Shown: positions 34,056-45,444, numbered from the stretch's first letter. The stretch: 64,000 nt of DNA from Tigriopus japonicus (GCA_010645155.1 JAAGOF010000046.1:333887-397886); one strand, 5' to 3'. The notes: generated by a model from the letters alone, not told the origin. Numbers and translations: made by a program.

Positions 34056-37000
34056 ATGGTCGCAATAAAAGCGTGGATTGTGTCCTTTGCCATTGCCTTT
34101 GCCTCCAGCAACAAACTTTGTTTCGATACGCATTGTTATGTTTTGCCCTCCACCGGCCTCAATATATCTCTTTTCATGGAATGTGCTTGCGGTTTGATGC
34201 TCACTGGGGTCGAAAATCTCACCCACATCGTCCGTTTTGACCCAAAAAACTGTACTGTTGAGTTTGGCAATGCCCAAGCCTCGAAAATCACAACAGCAAT
34301 CCTAAAACGTAAGCAACAATGTCTTTCGTTCGTATGAAATAATTCTTCACAACTTTTACCATTACCGTAAAGATTCCTTGGCTGGAATCAGGTCAAAAAT
34401 ATGCAAAATTCATTTTTAGGGTATTGAATAAAAAGTAGATAACCTAGCCTTGTGCTTTGTCCAAAAGAAGGGCTGCACATTTATTCCAGCAATCATTTAA
34501 TGATGCTGTTGTGTTCAGTGGGTTCTAAAGGATCATATCAATATTTCAAGCCGTTTCACATACAGAGCAATGAAATAGTTTTTATCTTTATCGTAATATG
34601 GGATTTTGAATGTCTCATTTTCTAATGAACAAACTGAGCATATTATCAAACAAGTGTAAGCAGACGTATCAAGACGTAAAATGTAGATTGTTTCCAAGAA
34701 CCTGGAATCATTGAATGGACGCTTAAATGTGAGAAACGTGGATTCACTAAAATGGGCTTCGCAACTCAGCACAGCAAACGGCCTTGTTTTAACGGTGGCG
34801 GTATGATTTGAAACGCTCACTTGAAGCAACCTTTGTCATGGCGAAGGCTGCACACACATTTCATGAAAATGCATTTAATTTCATTTTTTTCGGATTTACC
34901 TATATTTTGTCCATTTTTCCGTTGATTTGCATTGTCGGCAGTTTTAGCCGAAATTTTGTGCATTTTTCGTGGTTTCGTTGAACATTTTGGTGCATCATTG
35001 GCTCATTTTTTGGGAAAAAAATTCTGACCCTTAGCATACCTGATTGATTGAGACAACATACTTTTCACTTTTTTCTCCTCCAATCGGATATTTGGCCACA
35101 GTGTTAGCACATTTAATACAATTGTTCTATATTGTATTTTGTTTCTGATGAGATATCAAAAGAGTAGATATTCATTAGAGTAGACTTTCATAGCGGCCAT
35201 TTGGACACCCGTCCAAATCACATTGTCATGTTTCAGAATTCAATGTCGTTTTGGGGGATTAAAAGTGAAGAAAAATTCCAATCCAACAAAAACCAAAGAA
35301 TTTTTCTTCGCGGAGTGTACTAGATGGTTTTTGTGACATTTAATTTTCTGCCGTTTCAGTCAATTTTCTTTTATTATCAATGTCAACAAATGAATGTATA
35401 GAAATATTATCATTGTACTCCAAGAGTTATTTACAATACGAAAATCGGTAAAGATTTGTGTTATGTTGCGGTTAATCCAGGAACTTAGGCTAACGAAAGA
35501 TATTTCTAGATTCCAACTTTGGCAGATTACCCATCTTATAAAGTATGGGCACATATACCTGGGGAATTGAATCTATCACTGAAACTTGTAGCTAAATTCG
35601 TGCAGCATTTTTAAGAAGTAAAAAGAAGTTCAACAAGGAAGGTCGTGTCCATATTTTATGTCACCCTCGAGAAGGGTGACGTCAAAATGCAAAAACTAGA
35701 CAAGTTCTAGGCAAAGTTTAACAGAACAAGGCTAATGGAACCCAAGATTGATGTTGTTTTGCTCATTAAATTTGACTTCTGCATATCATTTATTATGTTT
35801 CCAATTAAACAAAATAATGTGTGTTACCAATCCATCGGGTTTCTGTTTAAAAGATGATGTCATTTTGGCGCCCTGAGTTGTATTCGAACGAATTTAAATG
35901 TGTGACCAAGTGCCGCCCAATAATAATAATAATAATATTACAAACTTTCTTAGAGGATATTTCTGTGTTTCTAACAAAGGAACAACTCAAGATGGATCAC
36001 AAATGCCTCAAATGGATTTTGAGAATCAAATGCAAAAACCAGAATGCGCCTGAATTCCTCTTGAACTTAGAATTGCACTCAGGCGGGTGTGTCCTTTCAT
36101 GCCACTGGAAAAATCATACCTGTGACTTCAAAATGTGTCTTGATCTGGATATAAAAGCTTGTATGCTATGATGGCAAAGCTCGATAGTTGACTTACAAGT
36201 TTACTTCTCCATCGATTTGGCTTTTCTTAAATGAGACGCCCCGTTTCGATCTTGAAATTCCCCAACATCTATGATCGTTCACTCGCCCGCTTTCAAAGCC
36301 GTCACCTCCTGATTTCAGCTACCCCAGATTTCTCCTTTTGTCTCTTTTTTGCACCCTTTTCAACTCCGTGCTTAAGAACAGGTCAGGAGGAGGGCAATTT
36401 TTGACAGCGAATTCAAAGAAACACTGAAAGGAAGTTCGCTTGGAGTTGGTTTGATTGGCGTTGAAGTGTTCGAATGGAAATGCATTGAGAACTTCCCTCT
36501 TTGCATGCTTCCAGTCAGGGCTGCCAAATGGCGGTTTGGCCCGCCAGATTTTGGTGTTTCTGGCGGTTTGAGGCCTTGTCTGGCGGCGAGATTTTTTTTA
36601 TTTGGAGGGACGGAAAAATCTGGCGGTATTCTGGCGGTTTACGTTACAGTCTGGCGTTGGGAAATTTCTGTTTGGCGGGGAAGAACATTTTGACAAGTTT
36701 CTGGCGGTATTTAACTGAAAATCGTGAAATATGGCGTATTTTCTTTGATTTGTAGGATTAGTAGAAACACAGTAGTGTCACACTGTTCTAGCAGAATTCA
36801 GCATAACAGAGCTAGAGCTCAAAGTTCAGCATTAGTTGCAAAAAATAATGTGACCATTTTTGGCCCATCTCTTTCGTTTTTCTCTTTTTTATGTTAACTT
36901 TCCTGCAATTTCAGATAAACAACCAAAAGTAGCGCTTATAGTAATCATCACTTATACATCCTGATATTAAAATCTTATAATTAATATAAGAGAGTGCTGG

Positions 37001-37800
37001 GCTGTTGAAACTAGTCTTGGTAAGCTTGAAGATTTTAGCAAATAGAAGATGCTTTTCAAGCTGAAAAAGGGGTAAGCAAAATGCGCTAGATTGGAAAATA
37101 AATGTGCTGGCATTGTAAAGAAAGTGTGTTGGGATGAAAAAGATAAATGCTTGAATGGTAAACAAAGTGGATTAGAATGGCAATTCAATTAATTGCAGTG
37201 ACAAACTCAAATGTCAAAGAAACTGAAGAGTTTTTAAGCAAAAAAAAATATAAAAAATACAATTTTGCGTTTCTGTTGGCTAAAACATGGCTAATGAAGT
37301 GCAAGAAATGCCAAAAAATCAAACTTTGTAAATACATGTGTAAAAGGCCAAACAAATAATACACAATATTTCCAAATATTTCAACTACTTACAAAAGCAC
37401 ATTTTTTAGGTTACGAAACCTTTCGAAAGTTTCACACTCATGATTATTAGCTTGAACATTATGGTGTGTTGCTTTATTTTTAGTTTAGTTTTATATAGTT
37501 TATAATTAGTTTTTATATTTCAGTTTTAGCCTTTAATGCTCATTACTTATAAGACGGTTTCTTGTGTTTCGATTTAGATCCCGATTACAAGTGGCCACCT
37601 AAGGTGCTGGAAGATGAATCTATATCTGTGAACATGTTCGGCTCTATTTTTGTATTGCAAGATGTGTGTGATAAGGCAGGCTATTATAACATGTGGATTG
37701 CAGATACTGGAGAGAAAAAGTTTGTCTGGGACCTTGGAACCTTGTACAAGATGAAAATGGTGGAATTCCGCAACTCAAGGAATTTTAGAAGTAATGATAG
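34056..37800 (+). pseudogene. discoidin-like gene copy 2, last exon not found
   Basis: Exon 1 is 34056-34308 (ATG, signal peptide, NKLCFDTHCYVL, MECACGLMLTGVENLTHIV). Exon 2 is 37578-37800 (DPDYKWPPKVLEDE, GSIFVLQDVCD, KFVWDLGTLYKMKMVEFRNS). Both align with exons 1 and 2 of the gene at 27438-28698, with the same intron phases and good GT-AG signals. The exon 1-2 intron has grown to 3.3 kb and holds a hAT-end fragment. I could not find an equivalent of the third exon, which encodes the C-terminal half of the discoidin fold, anywhere up to 40 kb or beyond. Either it is missing, so the gene is broken, or it has diverged past recognition. Exon frames are intact, so loss would be recent. Marked as a pseudogene provisionally. 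Confidence 0.6.
36516..36740. mobile_element. one end of a hAT-like element, CTGGCGGT repeats
   Basis: The sequence CAGGGCTGCCAAATGGCGG is a typical hAT-style terminus and is followed by at least six copies of CTGGCGG(T) within 200 bases. The matching inverted end (TTGGCAGCCCTG) was not found nearby, so this is a solo end or truncated copy. It lies in the intron of discoidin-like copy 2. Confidence 0.5.
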
Positions 37801-40355
37801 GTATGCGACACTTCTGCCAATTTGTAGCGGTGACCTAACCTTAATGGTTTGTCTCTTTTAAATCCTCGAGTCTGTTTTTTCATCTCCACGAGACTTAGTC
37901 TTTTATCAGTAAATTAGTAGACTAGTGTGGTGAACGAAGCATAAAGGCTTATCACAGATTTCATTCCAAACACTTATGCAACCACTGCAGTTACAGGGTG
38001 GGACAGCAATATTGACAATACGAGGGGCGCACCAAAAAGAATACTGTCAAGTCATGATGAAAGATCGAAGTTGACTCTTTGTATTTTCGTGAAAGGAAGG
38101 TTTATATATAACTGGATGAATTATTGCGAGTATATGAAATGAGGGAGAGGGAGAGCAGGAGTATAGGACTATACAAATACAAAAAGCTTAATAACTTGAG
38201 AAAAGTTAGATTGATGTAACCAATCATTTTGAGCTATTTTTGAACAGGATCCTAGCCTCTAGATTTAACCCATTTCCAAAGCTGCAACCGCCCCTTAAAC
38301 CAGGTAGCAAAGGAATGTTTAGGGTTTTTTTGCTGACCCCTACCAGCGGTTTCTGGGGGCCTTCCAGGTTCTGGTTGCTGTACTTTTCCAACTCTTTTTC
38401 ATCAATGGGAACAACCAAAAGTTGCAAAATGCCATATCCAAATTACATGGTTATCAGTCCACAACTTGGAACCTTTTGTGGATCACAAAGATCGTGGTCT
38501 TCATTTTTTTGAGCGCGTAAAAGCGGCACATTCTTCCAACGATCCTGTGAGGCACAAACTAGGCTTCAAGATCCTTTAAAGTAAACCAAAGGGAAAGACA
38601 CTCTTTAATAGAATCGTCAATATGGTCACTTGCCTTTTTGACTCATCAAGGTCCCTCACAAGCTAAACATTATCAACCCATGACAAAAACGTTTTTTTTT
38701 CAAATCTTGACTTTATTGACTGTTTGCTCTCATACCTTTCTTATATTTTTGTCAAATTCGACAAACTTGACTAAAATGGAGAGCCTTGACTCCGTAGATA
38801 GCATTCAATTTGTTTTTTCCATCTTTTATGATCTTTTTGGCCTTGTAAAAGAGCGAAAACGAAGGTGTGCATACAGAACGTTTGGCAAAATTTCAGGGGG
38901 TTTCCCAATCCACTTATTTTGACAGCTTCAAATAGGGTCAAAAAAGGGTTGTCAAAAATGTTTATAAAACAAACTTTGTGGCCAAAACTCTAAAATTTTA
39001 CGTGATGGTTATTTCTTGAGAATTGGTTGTGAATATTGAAAATTTCAGGGTCGTTTGCATTCCTTTGGTATATCCATCGTAATTTGAAACATTGGCTGCA
39101 ACAAGACTCTGGACAAAAGGAATATTTATTATTTGCAATTTGGCTGAATTGAAAATCTGTATTGAACATTTGAGAAACGACATGATATGGTCAATTCAAC
39201 CAAATTACAACCAAAAATAAATGATGAAAAAATAAATATAATAAATAGTCCTTTTGTCCCAAGTCTTGGTGCAGGGAATGATTCAAATTACTGTCAATAC
39301 TGCTGCCCCATTCTGTATGTAATCATTTTTTTTGGAAAATGAAATGAGAAATGGAAAGTTTCTTGTAAAAAATGGCAGAATCTTGACTGAGATATTTCTC
39401 AAAGGTAGCTTGTTTGATTAACATGATGCTTATTTTTGTTTATTTTGGTTGACTTTAAATCAAATTAAAATCAGTTTTAGTGCCTAAAACTGTTCTCAAA
39501 GTAATTTTAATATTCATTTGTGTATCTCATTTCATGATGAGCTGACTATGATATAATTAAAAATATCCAAACTCTTTCATTACTTAAATGCATTGTACTC
39601 ATTGCAACATATTGAAGTACTACCTGGTTGAAGATTTCCATGGATTTCGCAACTTAGTCGTATGTTGCCAAAAATAGAAGGTTGATGGGTGTTGAATGTC
39701 ATTGGTTTGTCTACTTAAAGAAAGGAGAAAAAATGGTAATTGTTCTACAATACAGTATTTTGTTTCATGGATTTGATTCTTAGTCCCAATGCACTTTTCA
39801 TAAGCAAAAACATGACTGATTGTGACGCTGGACCTTGATTTCTAAACAAATTTTTAAGTACCATTCCTGATCGACCCAGAATTCAACGGTTGTTAAGATC
39901 TGCCAACAGTAACTCTTTGTAGGACCAAATATCATACAGATATTAATTGTAAACATCACAGTTATAATCAAAGACGGCCAAAATTTGCTTTAAAAATTTC
40001 GTTTTTGGCCTTAGAATATGCTTAAAATAGTTCAAATTATGCTAAAAAAATTTTGCTCCAAACCCTAAAACATGGTTAAAGACCTCAAATTTGCTCTATC
40101 ATTTAAAAAAAAAAAATACTTTTTTTTTTGCAGAACTCAAAGACATAACAATCATTTATTCGCATACTTCAGTTTTTGGAGATACTATTCAATCTCAATG
40201 GTATTATTGTTTTTTGCTTATTGTGACGACCACCCATAACATTTCAAGAAACATACCTTGGTAAAGGCATAAACCTCTAAATTTAGCTGGACTCCCGCTT
40301 AAATTCAAACTCGTTTTCAAATTTATTGAGAAGGCTGGCAGCATTGCTATATATA
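37801..40355. other. AT-rich stretch without genes
   Basis: Searched for the missing discoidin exon without success. A LINE 3'-end fragment (39846-39955) and long A/T runs around 40098-40130 are the only recognisable items. Confidence 0.45.
39846..39955 (+). mobile_element. LINE ORF2 3'-end fragment
   Basis: The plus strand encodes a degenerate version of the LINE C-terminus seen at 23429 (KFLSTIPDRPRIQRL, then RSANSNSL), with a stop where the other copies read VDQ. The SINE-like tail is not present here. Confidence 0.7.
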
Positions 40356-41604
40356 CGGGGCCTTAGCGATAAATTGGGACGATTTTTAAATGATTGCAGC
40401 GGCCGAACGAGTGCATAGAGAATGCTGATATTGCGGTGGCGTATAAGTTAGATGATTTAGAAATTTTTTATTAATGCGCCGATTCAATCACAACAAAAGC
40501 AAAAATGGAACACGAGCGACGAAGTGCGGTCCTCGAACTCTTTCGCGCGGGGCACACGGCTGCAACCATTGTGAGGCTGTTAAAGTACCCGAAGTCGACA
40601 GTTTATCGGATCATCAAGGACTTTAGTGAAAATGGAAAGACCCAAAGGGCAGTACACCAGCCCAGGTCCGACAAGATCAGGACCCCTCGCTTCGTGGCCA
40701 GCCCCAAGACCCCCATTAGCATCCTCGCAAAACAGAGGCAGGTGAGCACGTACACCATCAGCAAGGCCCTCAACGACGACCTGGGGTACACATCTAGGTG
40801 CAGGCCTGTTAAACACCTGCTAACAGTGAAACAGAAGTCACTCCGCGTCGAGAGAGGACAGAAAATTTTGTCTTCATTGAAAAGTACCGGTGGATATCTC
40901 CAATTTTTCAGTGACGAGAAGATCTTCAACGTGGACCAAGTCCACAACCGCATAAACGACCGCTGGATCAGCGCCGAGGCCTCCGACGTCCCCCCTGTCA
41001 TGACCAGCAAGAATCCGGCCGCCATCATGGTGTTGGCGGTCATCTCAACGGACGGTGATGTTATGCCGTCGTACTTTTTTAAGAAGGGGAAAAAAGTGAC
41101 CAAGGAGGTGTACATGGAAGTGATGAAGACCGTGGTGAAGCCGTGGATGGACCTCGTGGCCAAGGACAGGTCCTACACCTTCCAGCAGGACGGCGTCCCT
41201 GCGCACACGGCCAAGATCGTGGTGGAGTGGTTGAAGGACCATGTTCCTCATTTTTGGACTCCAGATTTCTGGCCCCCCAATAGTCCGGACTTGAACCACT
41301 GCGACTTCTATTTGTGGGGGAGAATAGAGAAGAAGGCTTGTGCAACACCACACAAGAATATCACGTCATTAAAACGATCGGTGACGAGGGAAATGGCGAG
41401 GTTAGAGGCCGCGGAGGTCGCCAGGGCATGCAAGTCTTTCCGGGGCCGTGTGGAGGCCGTCGTTCAAGCAAACGGGGGACATATCGAATAATTATTGTAC
41501 CTGCTTACCTAATGTGTGTCCTATTAAAATTTCAGCCTTCTATATGCACTCGTTCGGCCGCTACAGTCATTTAAAAATCGTCCCAATTTATCGCTAAGGC
41601 CCTG
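40356..41604 (+). mobile_element. full-length DD37D mariner-type transposon
   Basis: Terminal inverted repeats of about 75 bp begin CGGGGCCTTAGCGATAAATT on the left and CAGGGCCTTAGCGATAAATT on the right (read inward), and differ at only a handful of positions. The element is 1,249 bp, flanked by TA at 40354-40355 and 41605-41606. It contains one uninterrupted transposase gene. Size, TA target and single ORF fit Tc1/mariner. Intact ends plus an intact gene suggest a young, possibly active copy. Its codon use is noticeably more GC-rich than the surrounding AT-rich DNA, which fits recent arrival. Confidence 0.95.
40505..41491 (+). CDS. mariner-type DD37D transposase, 328 aa
   Basis: Cut-and-paste transposase that would bind the flanking TIRs and insert at TA. 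Residues 1-120 form two helix-turn-helix DNA-binding units (ELFRAGHTAATIVRLLKYPK then STVYRIIKDFSENGKTQRAV). The catalytic RNase-H-like domain has the first Asp in FFSDEKIFNVDQ, the second in FQQDGVPAHTAK and the third in SPDLNHCDFYLWG. There are 37 residues between the second and third acidic residues, counting to the D of HCD, i.e. a DD37D (maT-like) triad rather than DD34D mariner or DD34E Tc1. No stops or frameshifts. The ATG at 40505 begins the HTH directly and is preceded by AAAA, a favourable context. Confidence 0.95.
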   Translation: MEHERRSAVLELFRAGHTAATIVRLLKYPKSTVYRIIKDFSENGKTQRAVHQPRSDKIRTPRFVASPKTPISILAKQRQVSTYTISKALNDDLGYTSRCRPVKHLLTVKQKSLRVERGQKILSSLKSTGGYLQFFSDEKIFNVDQVHNRINDRWISAEASDVPPVMTSKNPAAIMVLAVISTDGDVMPSYFFKKGKKVTKEVYMEVMKTVVKPWMDLVAKDRSYTFQQDGVPAHTAKIVVEWLKDHVPHFWTPDFWPPNSPDLNHCDFYLWGRIEKKACATPHKNITSLKRSVTREMARLEAAEVARACKSFRGRVEAVVQANGGHIE

Positions 41605-41901
41605 TACACCTGGCGCGTGTACTCAGTGAAATTGTTAACAAAAGACTAAGACGGAGGAGACAAGACAATCCGAATTTAAAAATAAAGAAATCCATGAAAG
41701 AAGTGAGTTATTGGAGGAACCAGTGCTGCAGAATGAATGAGAGAGATGAGATGGATGTCTTAGAATGAAACATCTAATTTTGACGCAAACATCTAATTTT
41801 GACGCAACATACGTAATTGTGCGAAATTTCATCCTGTTTAAAGCCATGTTAATTAAGTACATTACCTTCTTAATTCCAACTTCGCCGCCATTTGTCTCAG
41901 G
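41605..41901. other. short gap between mariner and DIRS-like element
   Basis: No gene is visible. It may include the truncated 5' part of the DIRS-like element, but the protein frame only becomes recognisable after 41902. Confidence 0.4.
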
Positions 41902-43239
41902 ATGGCTGGTTGGATTATTAAGCCTGGAAAAGGCATCCAGTCTCCAACGCAATATGGAACATTCTTAGGCCTCGATCACGACCTTATCAATCTCAAATAC
42001 TTTATTCCACAAGACAAGCTAAATACCATTTTATTTCTGGCCGCTAGTCTTCATGAACAACGCCGAGTACGAATCAAACTTCTGGCAAGTTTTTACAAGA
42101 AAGTGTCTTCTTGCCGCTTAGCTCTGGGTCCTGTATCTTCACTGCTTACACGCTCAGGTCAACATTTGATTTCGGCTTCCGCGGATGTTTCTTCTTGGGA
42201 TGGCTGGGTATCTATAACTCCTTCAGTCTTAACTGAAATTCTCCATGTAAAAATTTCACTAAGCTCCCTTAATGGTTGGCCAATTCGTCATCTGCCCAAT
42301 GTTATTCCAAACAGAAATTTCGCCTCCGATGCTATAGTCATTGGAGCTGCTGAAATATTTTGTCATACGTCTCGACATTCACATCAAGGACCATGTCTCT
42401 CCACCAAAGCATTCTCGAGGCCCTTGAATCTAATGGAACGGCTGGCAAGCTCTACATATCGAGAACTCCTGGCTGCAAAAGAATTCGTTTCACTTTACGC
42501 TCAATCTTGGGCAAACCAATCAATACTTCTTCTTTGTGATAATGAAAATGTTTCTAAGATATTATTGAAAGGTTCAAGCGTGAAATCTCTTCAAACTTTG
42601 GCAATGGAAATTCATCTTATTTGTTGTTCTCATCAAATAACTTTGAAATCTTTGTGGCTTCCCAGATCAGACCGTAGAATTGCAATCGCAGATCACTTAT
42701 CTCGATTCTTTGACTTGCAAGATTGGGGCATATCGTCACTTTTATGCATTGCCTTATTAAAAGTACTTCCTCGTGCACCGACAGTAGATCTCTTCGCTAA
42801 TGACTCAAATGCAAAGTGTCGTCTTTTCTTTTCGAAAACCCCTTCCTTTGAAAGCGCTGGTATCAATGCCTTCTCTTTCAATTGGTCTCAGTATGGCTTT
42901 GGATTTTGTTGTCCCCCACCTAACTTAATTTCCGCCTGTATCCGTCACATCCTCTTTCACAAAGCATCAGGAGTTCTTATTGCCCCATTATGGCCAGCTG
43001 CGACATTTTGGCTATCCCTTTGCCCAGATGGAACACATTTCTCATCCCTATTTACCCATATTTTCATCGGCCACCCAATTTTACGTTCAGGTCAACATGT
43101 AACCAGCACATTCATTGCAGGACTGTCATCTTTTCCTTTTTGTTATCTTATTTATAACGGTCTATTTTTTGACGATCCTTATTCTGTCACTAATCCCTCA
43201 CTTTGTGTTTATCGTGGTTGCAATAAATGTTCATTTTAA
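41902..43239 (+). pseudogene. DIRS-like RT C-terminus plus RNase H
   Basis: A 445-codon open frame. The early part has the RT thumb/linker (LGPVSSLLTRSGQHLISASA). The RNase H part includes STYRELLAAKEFVSLYA, LLLCDNENVSKILL and SLWLPRSDRRIAIADHLSRF, the usual order in DIRS/Ngaro elements. It ends with their characteristic block, PTVDLFANDSNAKCRLFFSK then SFNWSQYGFGF and GVLIAPLWPAATFW. The first Asp of RNase H (SADVSSWDGW) is visible. The RT catalytic YxDD motif is absent because the copy is truncated upstream. The ORF itself is intact, but it is a fragment of the original polyprotein. Confidence 0.85.
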
Positions 43240-43271
43240 TTACTTGCATAATTTACTCCTTTCAGCTTTCA

Positions 43272-44959
43272 GGTCTCTCGTTTCGAAAAGTAAAACTCTC
43301 ATCGACGCTGCCAAAGCTCCCTCTACTTGGAAGCTTTATGGAATGTATTGGAAACAATTCACATTTTGTCATAGTCACAAAAAGGAATTTTTACCAGCAT
43401 CAAGTATAACAGTGTTAGCTTTCCTTTAGTACCACACAGATAAATCTAAATCCACTTCAGCTTGCCAATTCATCTCGGCTTCCATCTCGGCCTTTCACGA
43501 ATCTATCGGCTATCCTTCACCTTGCCATTTCAAGCCGATAAGGCTTTTTTTGCTTGGTGCCAAGAAAACATTTTCCAAACCTGTTGTTCGAAAATCTCCC
43601 AAGACTCATGACATTTTTCTTAAAATTTTGAATCACTGCATCAGTACTGACCTGTTCTCTATTAGGGCTGATTCTCGAGAATTCTCGCTCGAGAATTCTC
43701 GAGAATTTCTCGAAAAAATCGAGGATCGAAAATTCTCGAGAATTTTTCCGAATTCTCGAGAATTTTCGAGAATTTTTTATTAGATTACTCTAGGTCATAT
43801 TTTGGAATTGATGGCAAAACTGTTTCATTCAAAACAAAAGTTTCAAGTAAAAGAACAATAGGAGCCATGAGCAATGTTTGAAACTTTATAAACATCTTCA
43901 TGGTACATTCGAACAAGAAAATAACTCGTGAACCAGCCCAAACAAAATCTTCTCTGTCCAGATTCGAGGCAAGATTCTGTGTCTGATTTTCTTCGAGATT
44001 CTAATGGCTGTGGTGGTGTGTACAAGAAACCCCTGTTTTGAAAATTACAGCTGACCAAAAATGCGAAAATGTTCGAAGTTTTAACAATGTCAGTAGAACG
44101 TTTCAGAAATGTCAGAAATGAAATTTCAGATATTATTGTCCGTGAGGTCCAATCATTGTTTTTCACACTCATGTTCATATTGATTTTGGTATAAACTTCA
44201 AAAAAAAAACAATTTCAAGTGCTTTGGAAGCTTTGAATGTACATTTTTTTCGCTATTTTCACTTTTTCTCAAATTCTCGAGAATTCTCGAGAATTTTTCT
44301 CGAATTCTCGAGAAATTCTCATTCTCGAGAATTGAAATGTTCGAGAAAATCGTCAGCCCTATTCTCTATCACACCTACTGCACCATTGCATTTGTGGAGA
44401 GAAGTGATTTTTGAGTTTTTTGCCTTTTCACGTTGGCTCGCTTCAATGACCTTTTCACAAGTCTTCACCTCGAATATTACAATTCAATCAGACAAACTTA
44501 CCGTATTCTTTCCTCATCGTAAAAACGATCAATTTAATTTGGGACACACGACATACCTTAAAGCTACAAACAATCTTCAATGTCCAAAAAAGTTGTACAC
44601 AGCTTATCTATCACGCCTGTCTATCTTTAGCCTCTGGCGTCCCTTATCAAGGTCCTCTTTTGCCAAAATTCATTAAGTGTGGGAAGGTATACAAGGTATC
44701 TTTGGAGCCATCTTCTTACTACTCAATTCGAAATGTTCAGTTTACGGTTCTGTCAGCCATTGGATTAAAGCCCTCCGAATTTGGATGCCACTCTGGCCGA
44801 AGAGGAGGAGTTAAAACAGCGAAGTTCCCAGGACATTCTTCATCACAATTTGGTACTGCTGGAGGTTGGTCGGCTAACAGCCTCATTCCCGACCATTATG
44901 ACGATGAACATATACCTCGAATTTTAACTTCCATTAGCAACTCTCTCGCTTTAAAATAA
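43272..44959 (+). pseudogene. DIRS-like tyrosine recombinase, interrupted
   Basis: The N-terminal SAM-like part reads SKTLIDAAKAPSTWKLYGMY, with a premature stop at 43427-43429 and open sequence again after it in the same frame. A hAT element at 43663-44361 splits the frame; across the 8-bp target duplication the frame resumes at TPTAPLHLWREVIFEF. A frameshift near 44630 moves the C-terminus to another frame, where the catalytic box is clear: GCHSGRRGGVKTA (H-x-x-R), then GGWSANSL (the H/W position) and LIPDHY, the nucleophile tyrosine. So the active-site residues survive but the gene is broken three times. Confidence 0.85.
43663..44361. mobile_element. hAT-type element, 699 bp, inserted in the recombinase
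   Basis: Ends TAGGGCTGATT and its imperfect inverse (CGTCAGCCCTA) are flanked by a perfect 8-bp duplication TTCTCTAT at 43655-43662 and 44362-44369. Subterminal regions on both sides are built of overlapping TCTCGAGAATT palindromes. The interior has no transposase; a 111-codon minus-strand frame at 43843-44178 is unremarkable. The insertion post-dates the DIRS copy. Confidence 0.95.
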
Positions 44960-45000
44960 ATCATACCCTGACCAGCATTCCGAAATCGGTTTGGATCTTT

Positions 45001-45037
45001 TACACCGTCGTCCTCCTTCCACATCTCGTTATTGATT
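45001..45037 (+). repeat. DIRS-like direct repeat, first copy
   Basis: Matches 45393-45429 with one mismatch over 37 bases (begins TACACCGTCGTCCTCC). The copies are 392 bases apart, downstream of the recombinase, as expected for the B1 and B2 parts of a split direct repeat. Confidence 0.75.
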
Positions 45038-45392
45038 ATAGTTTTGGTTTATTGATAGTGATAATATGGATAAATAGAGGTTTCTTCATACAGTAGAAAA
45101 CGACATTTAAACATATCGAACGATAAATATAGGTTGCCACTCCAGTGTGAAGAATTTCCGACTGCGGTTGCTTTTCTTGCTCTTTTCAGCTCCTCATCTC
45201 TTCATTATCCGGTGGTTCTTGTGAGTCGAATCCCACCCTCCCACCCATGAATTCGTTACCAATCCTTCGGACATATACAATCATCGCAGGTTTTTACTCG
45301 ATTTGTTCCTTTTCCTGCCCCCGTTTGGAGATTTCGGACATCGAGTGAATACTATTAAAAACTCCCTATTTCGTGTTGCTGATCAGTTGAAT

Positions 45393-45429
45393 TACACCGT
45401 CGTCCTCCTTCCCCATCTCGTTATTGATT
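45393..45429 (+). repeat. DIRS-like direct repeat, second copy
   Basis: Partner of 45001-45037. Immediately after it a minus-strand LINE tail begins, so the LINE copy appears to abut or interrupt the end of this repeat. Confidence 0.75.
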
Positions 45430-45444
45430 TTTTTTCTAGCTTAT

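Larger units (their letters stand above)
41902..45429 (+). mobile_element. DIRS-like tyrosine-recombinase retrotransposon, damaged
   Basis: The order reverse-transcriptase end/RNase H, then a tyrosine recombinase, followed by 37-bp direct repeats at 45001-45037 and 45393-45429, is that of DIRS/PAT-type retrotransposons. These integrate by recombinase instead of an integrase and have split direct or inverted repeats rather than LTRs. The 5' part (gag and most RT) is missing, the recombinase has a stop and a frameshift, and it is split by a hAT insertion. It cannot be active. Confidence 0.85.

Noticed and set aside
35854..36171. Cysteine-containing 105-codon frame in the intron of discoidin-like copy 2
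   Set aside because: No signal peptide, contains an ATT microsatellite-encoded isoleucine run, no family; treated as chance.
41045..41353. Minus-strand frames inside the mariner transposase
   Set aside because: Antisense shadows of a conserved GC-rich gene.
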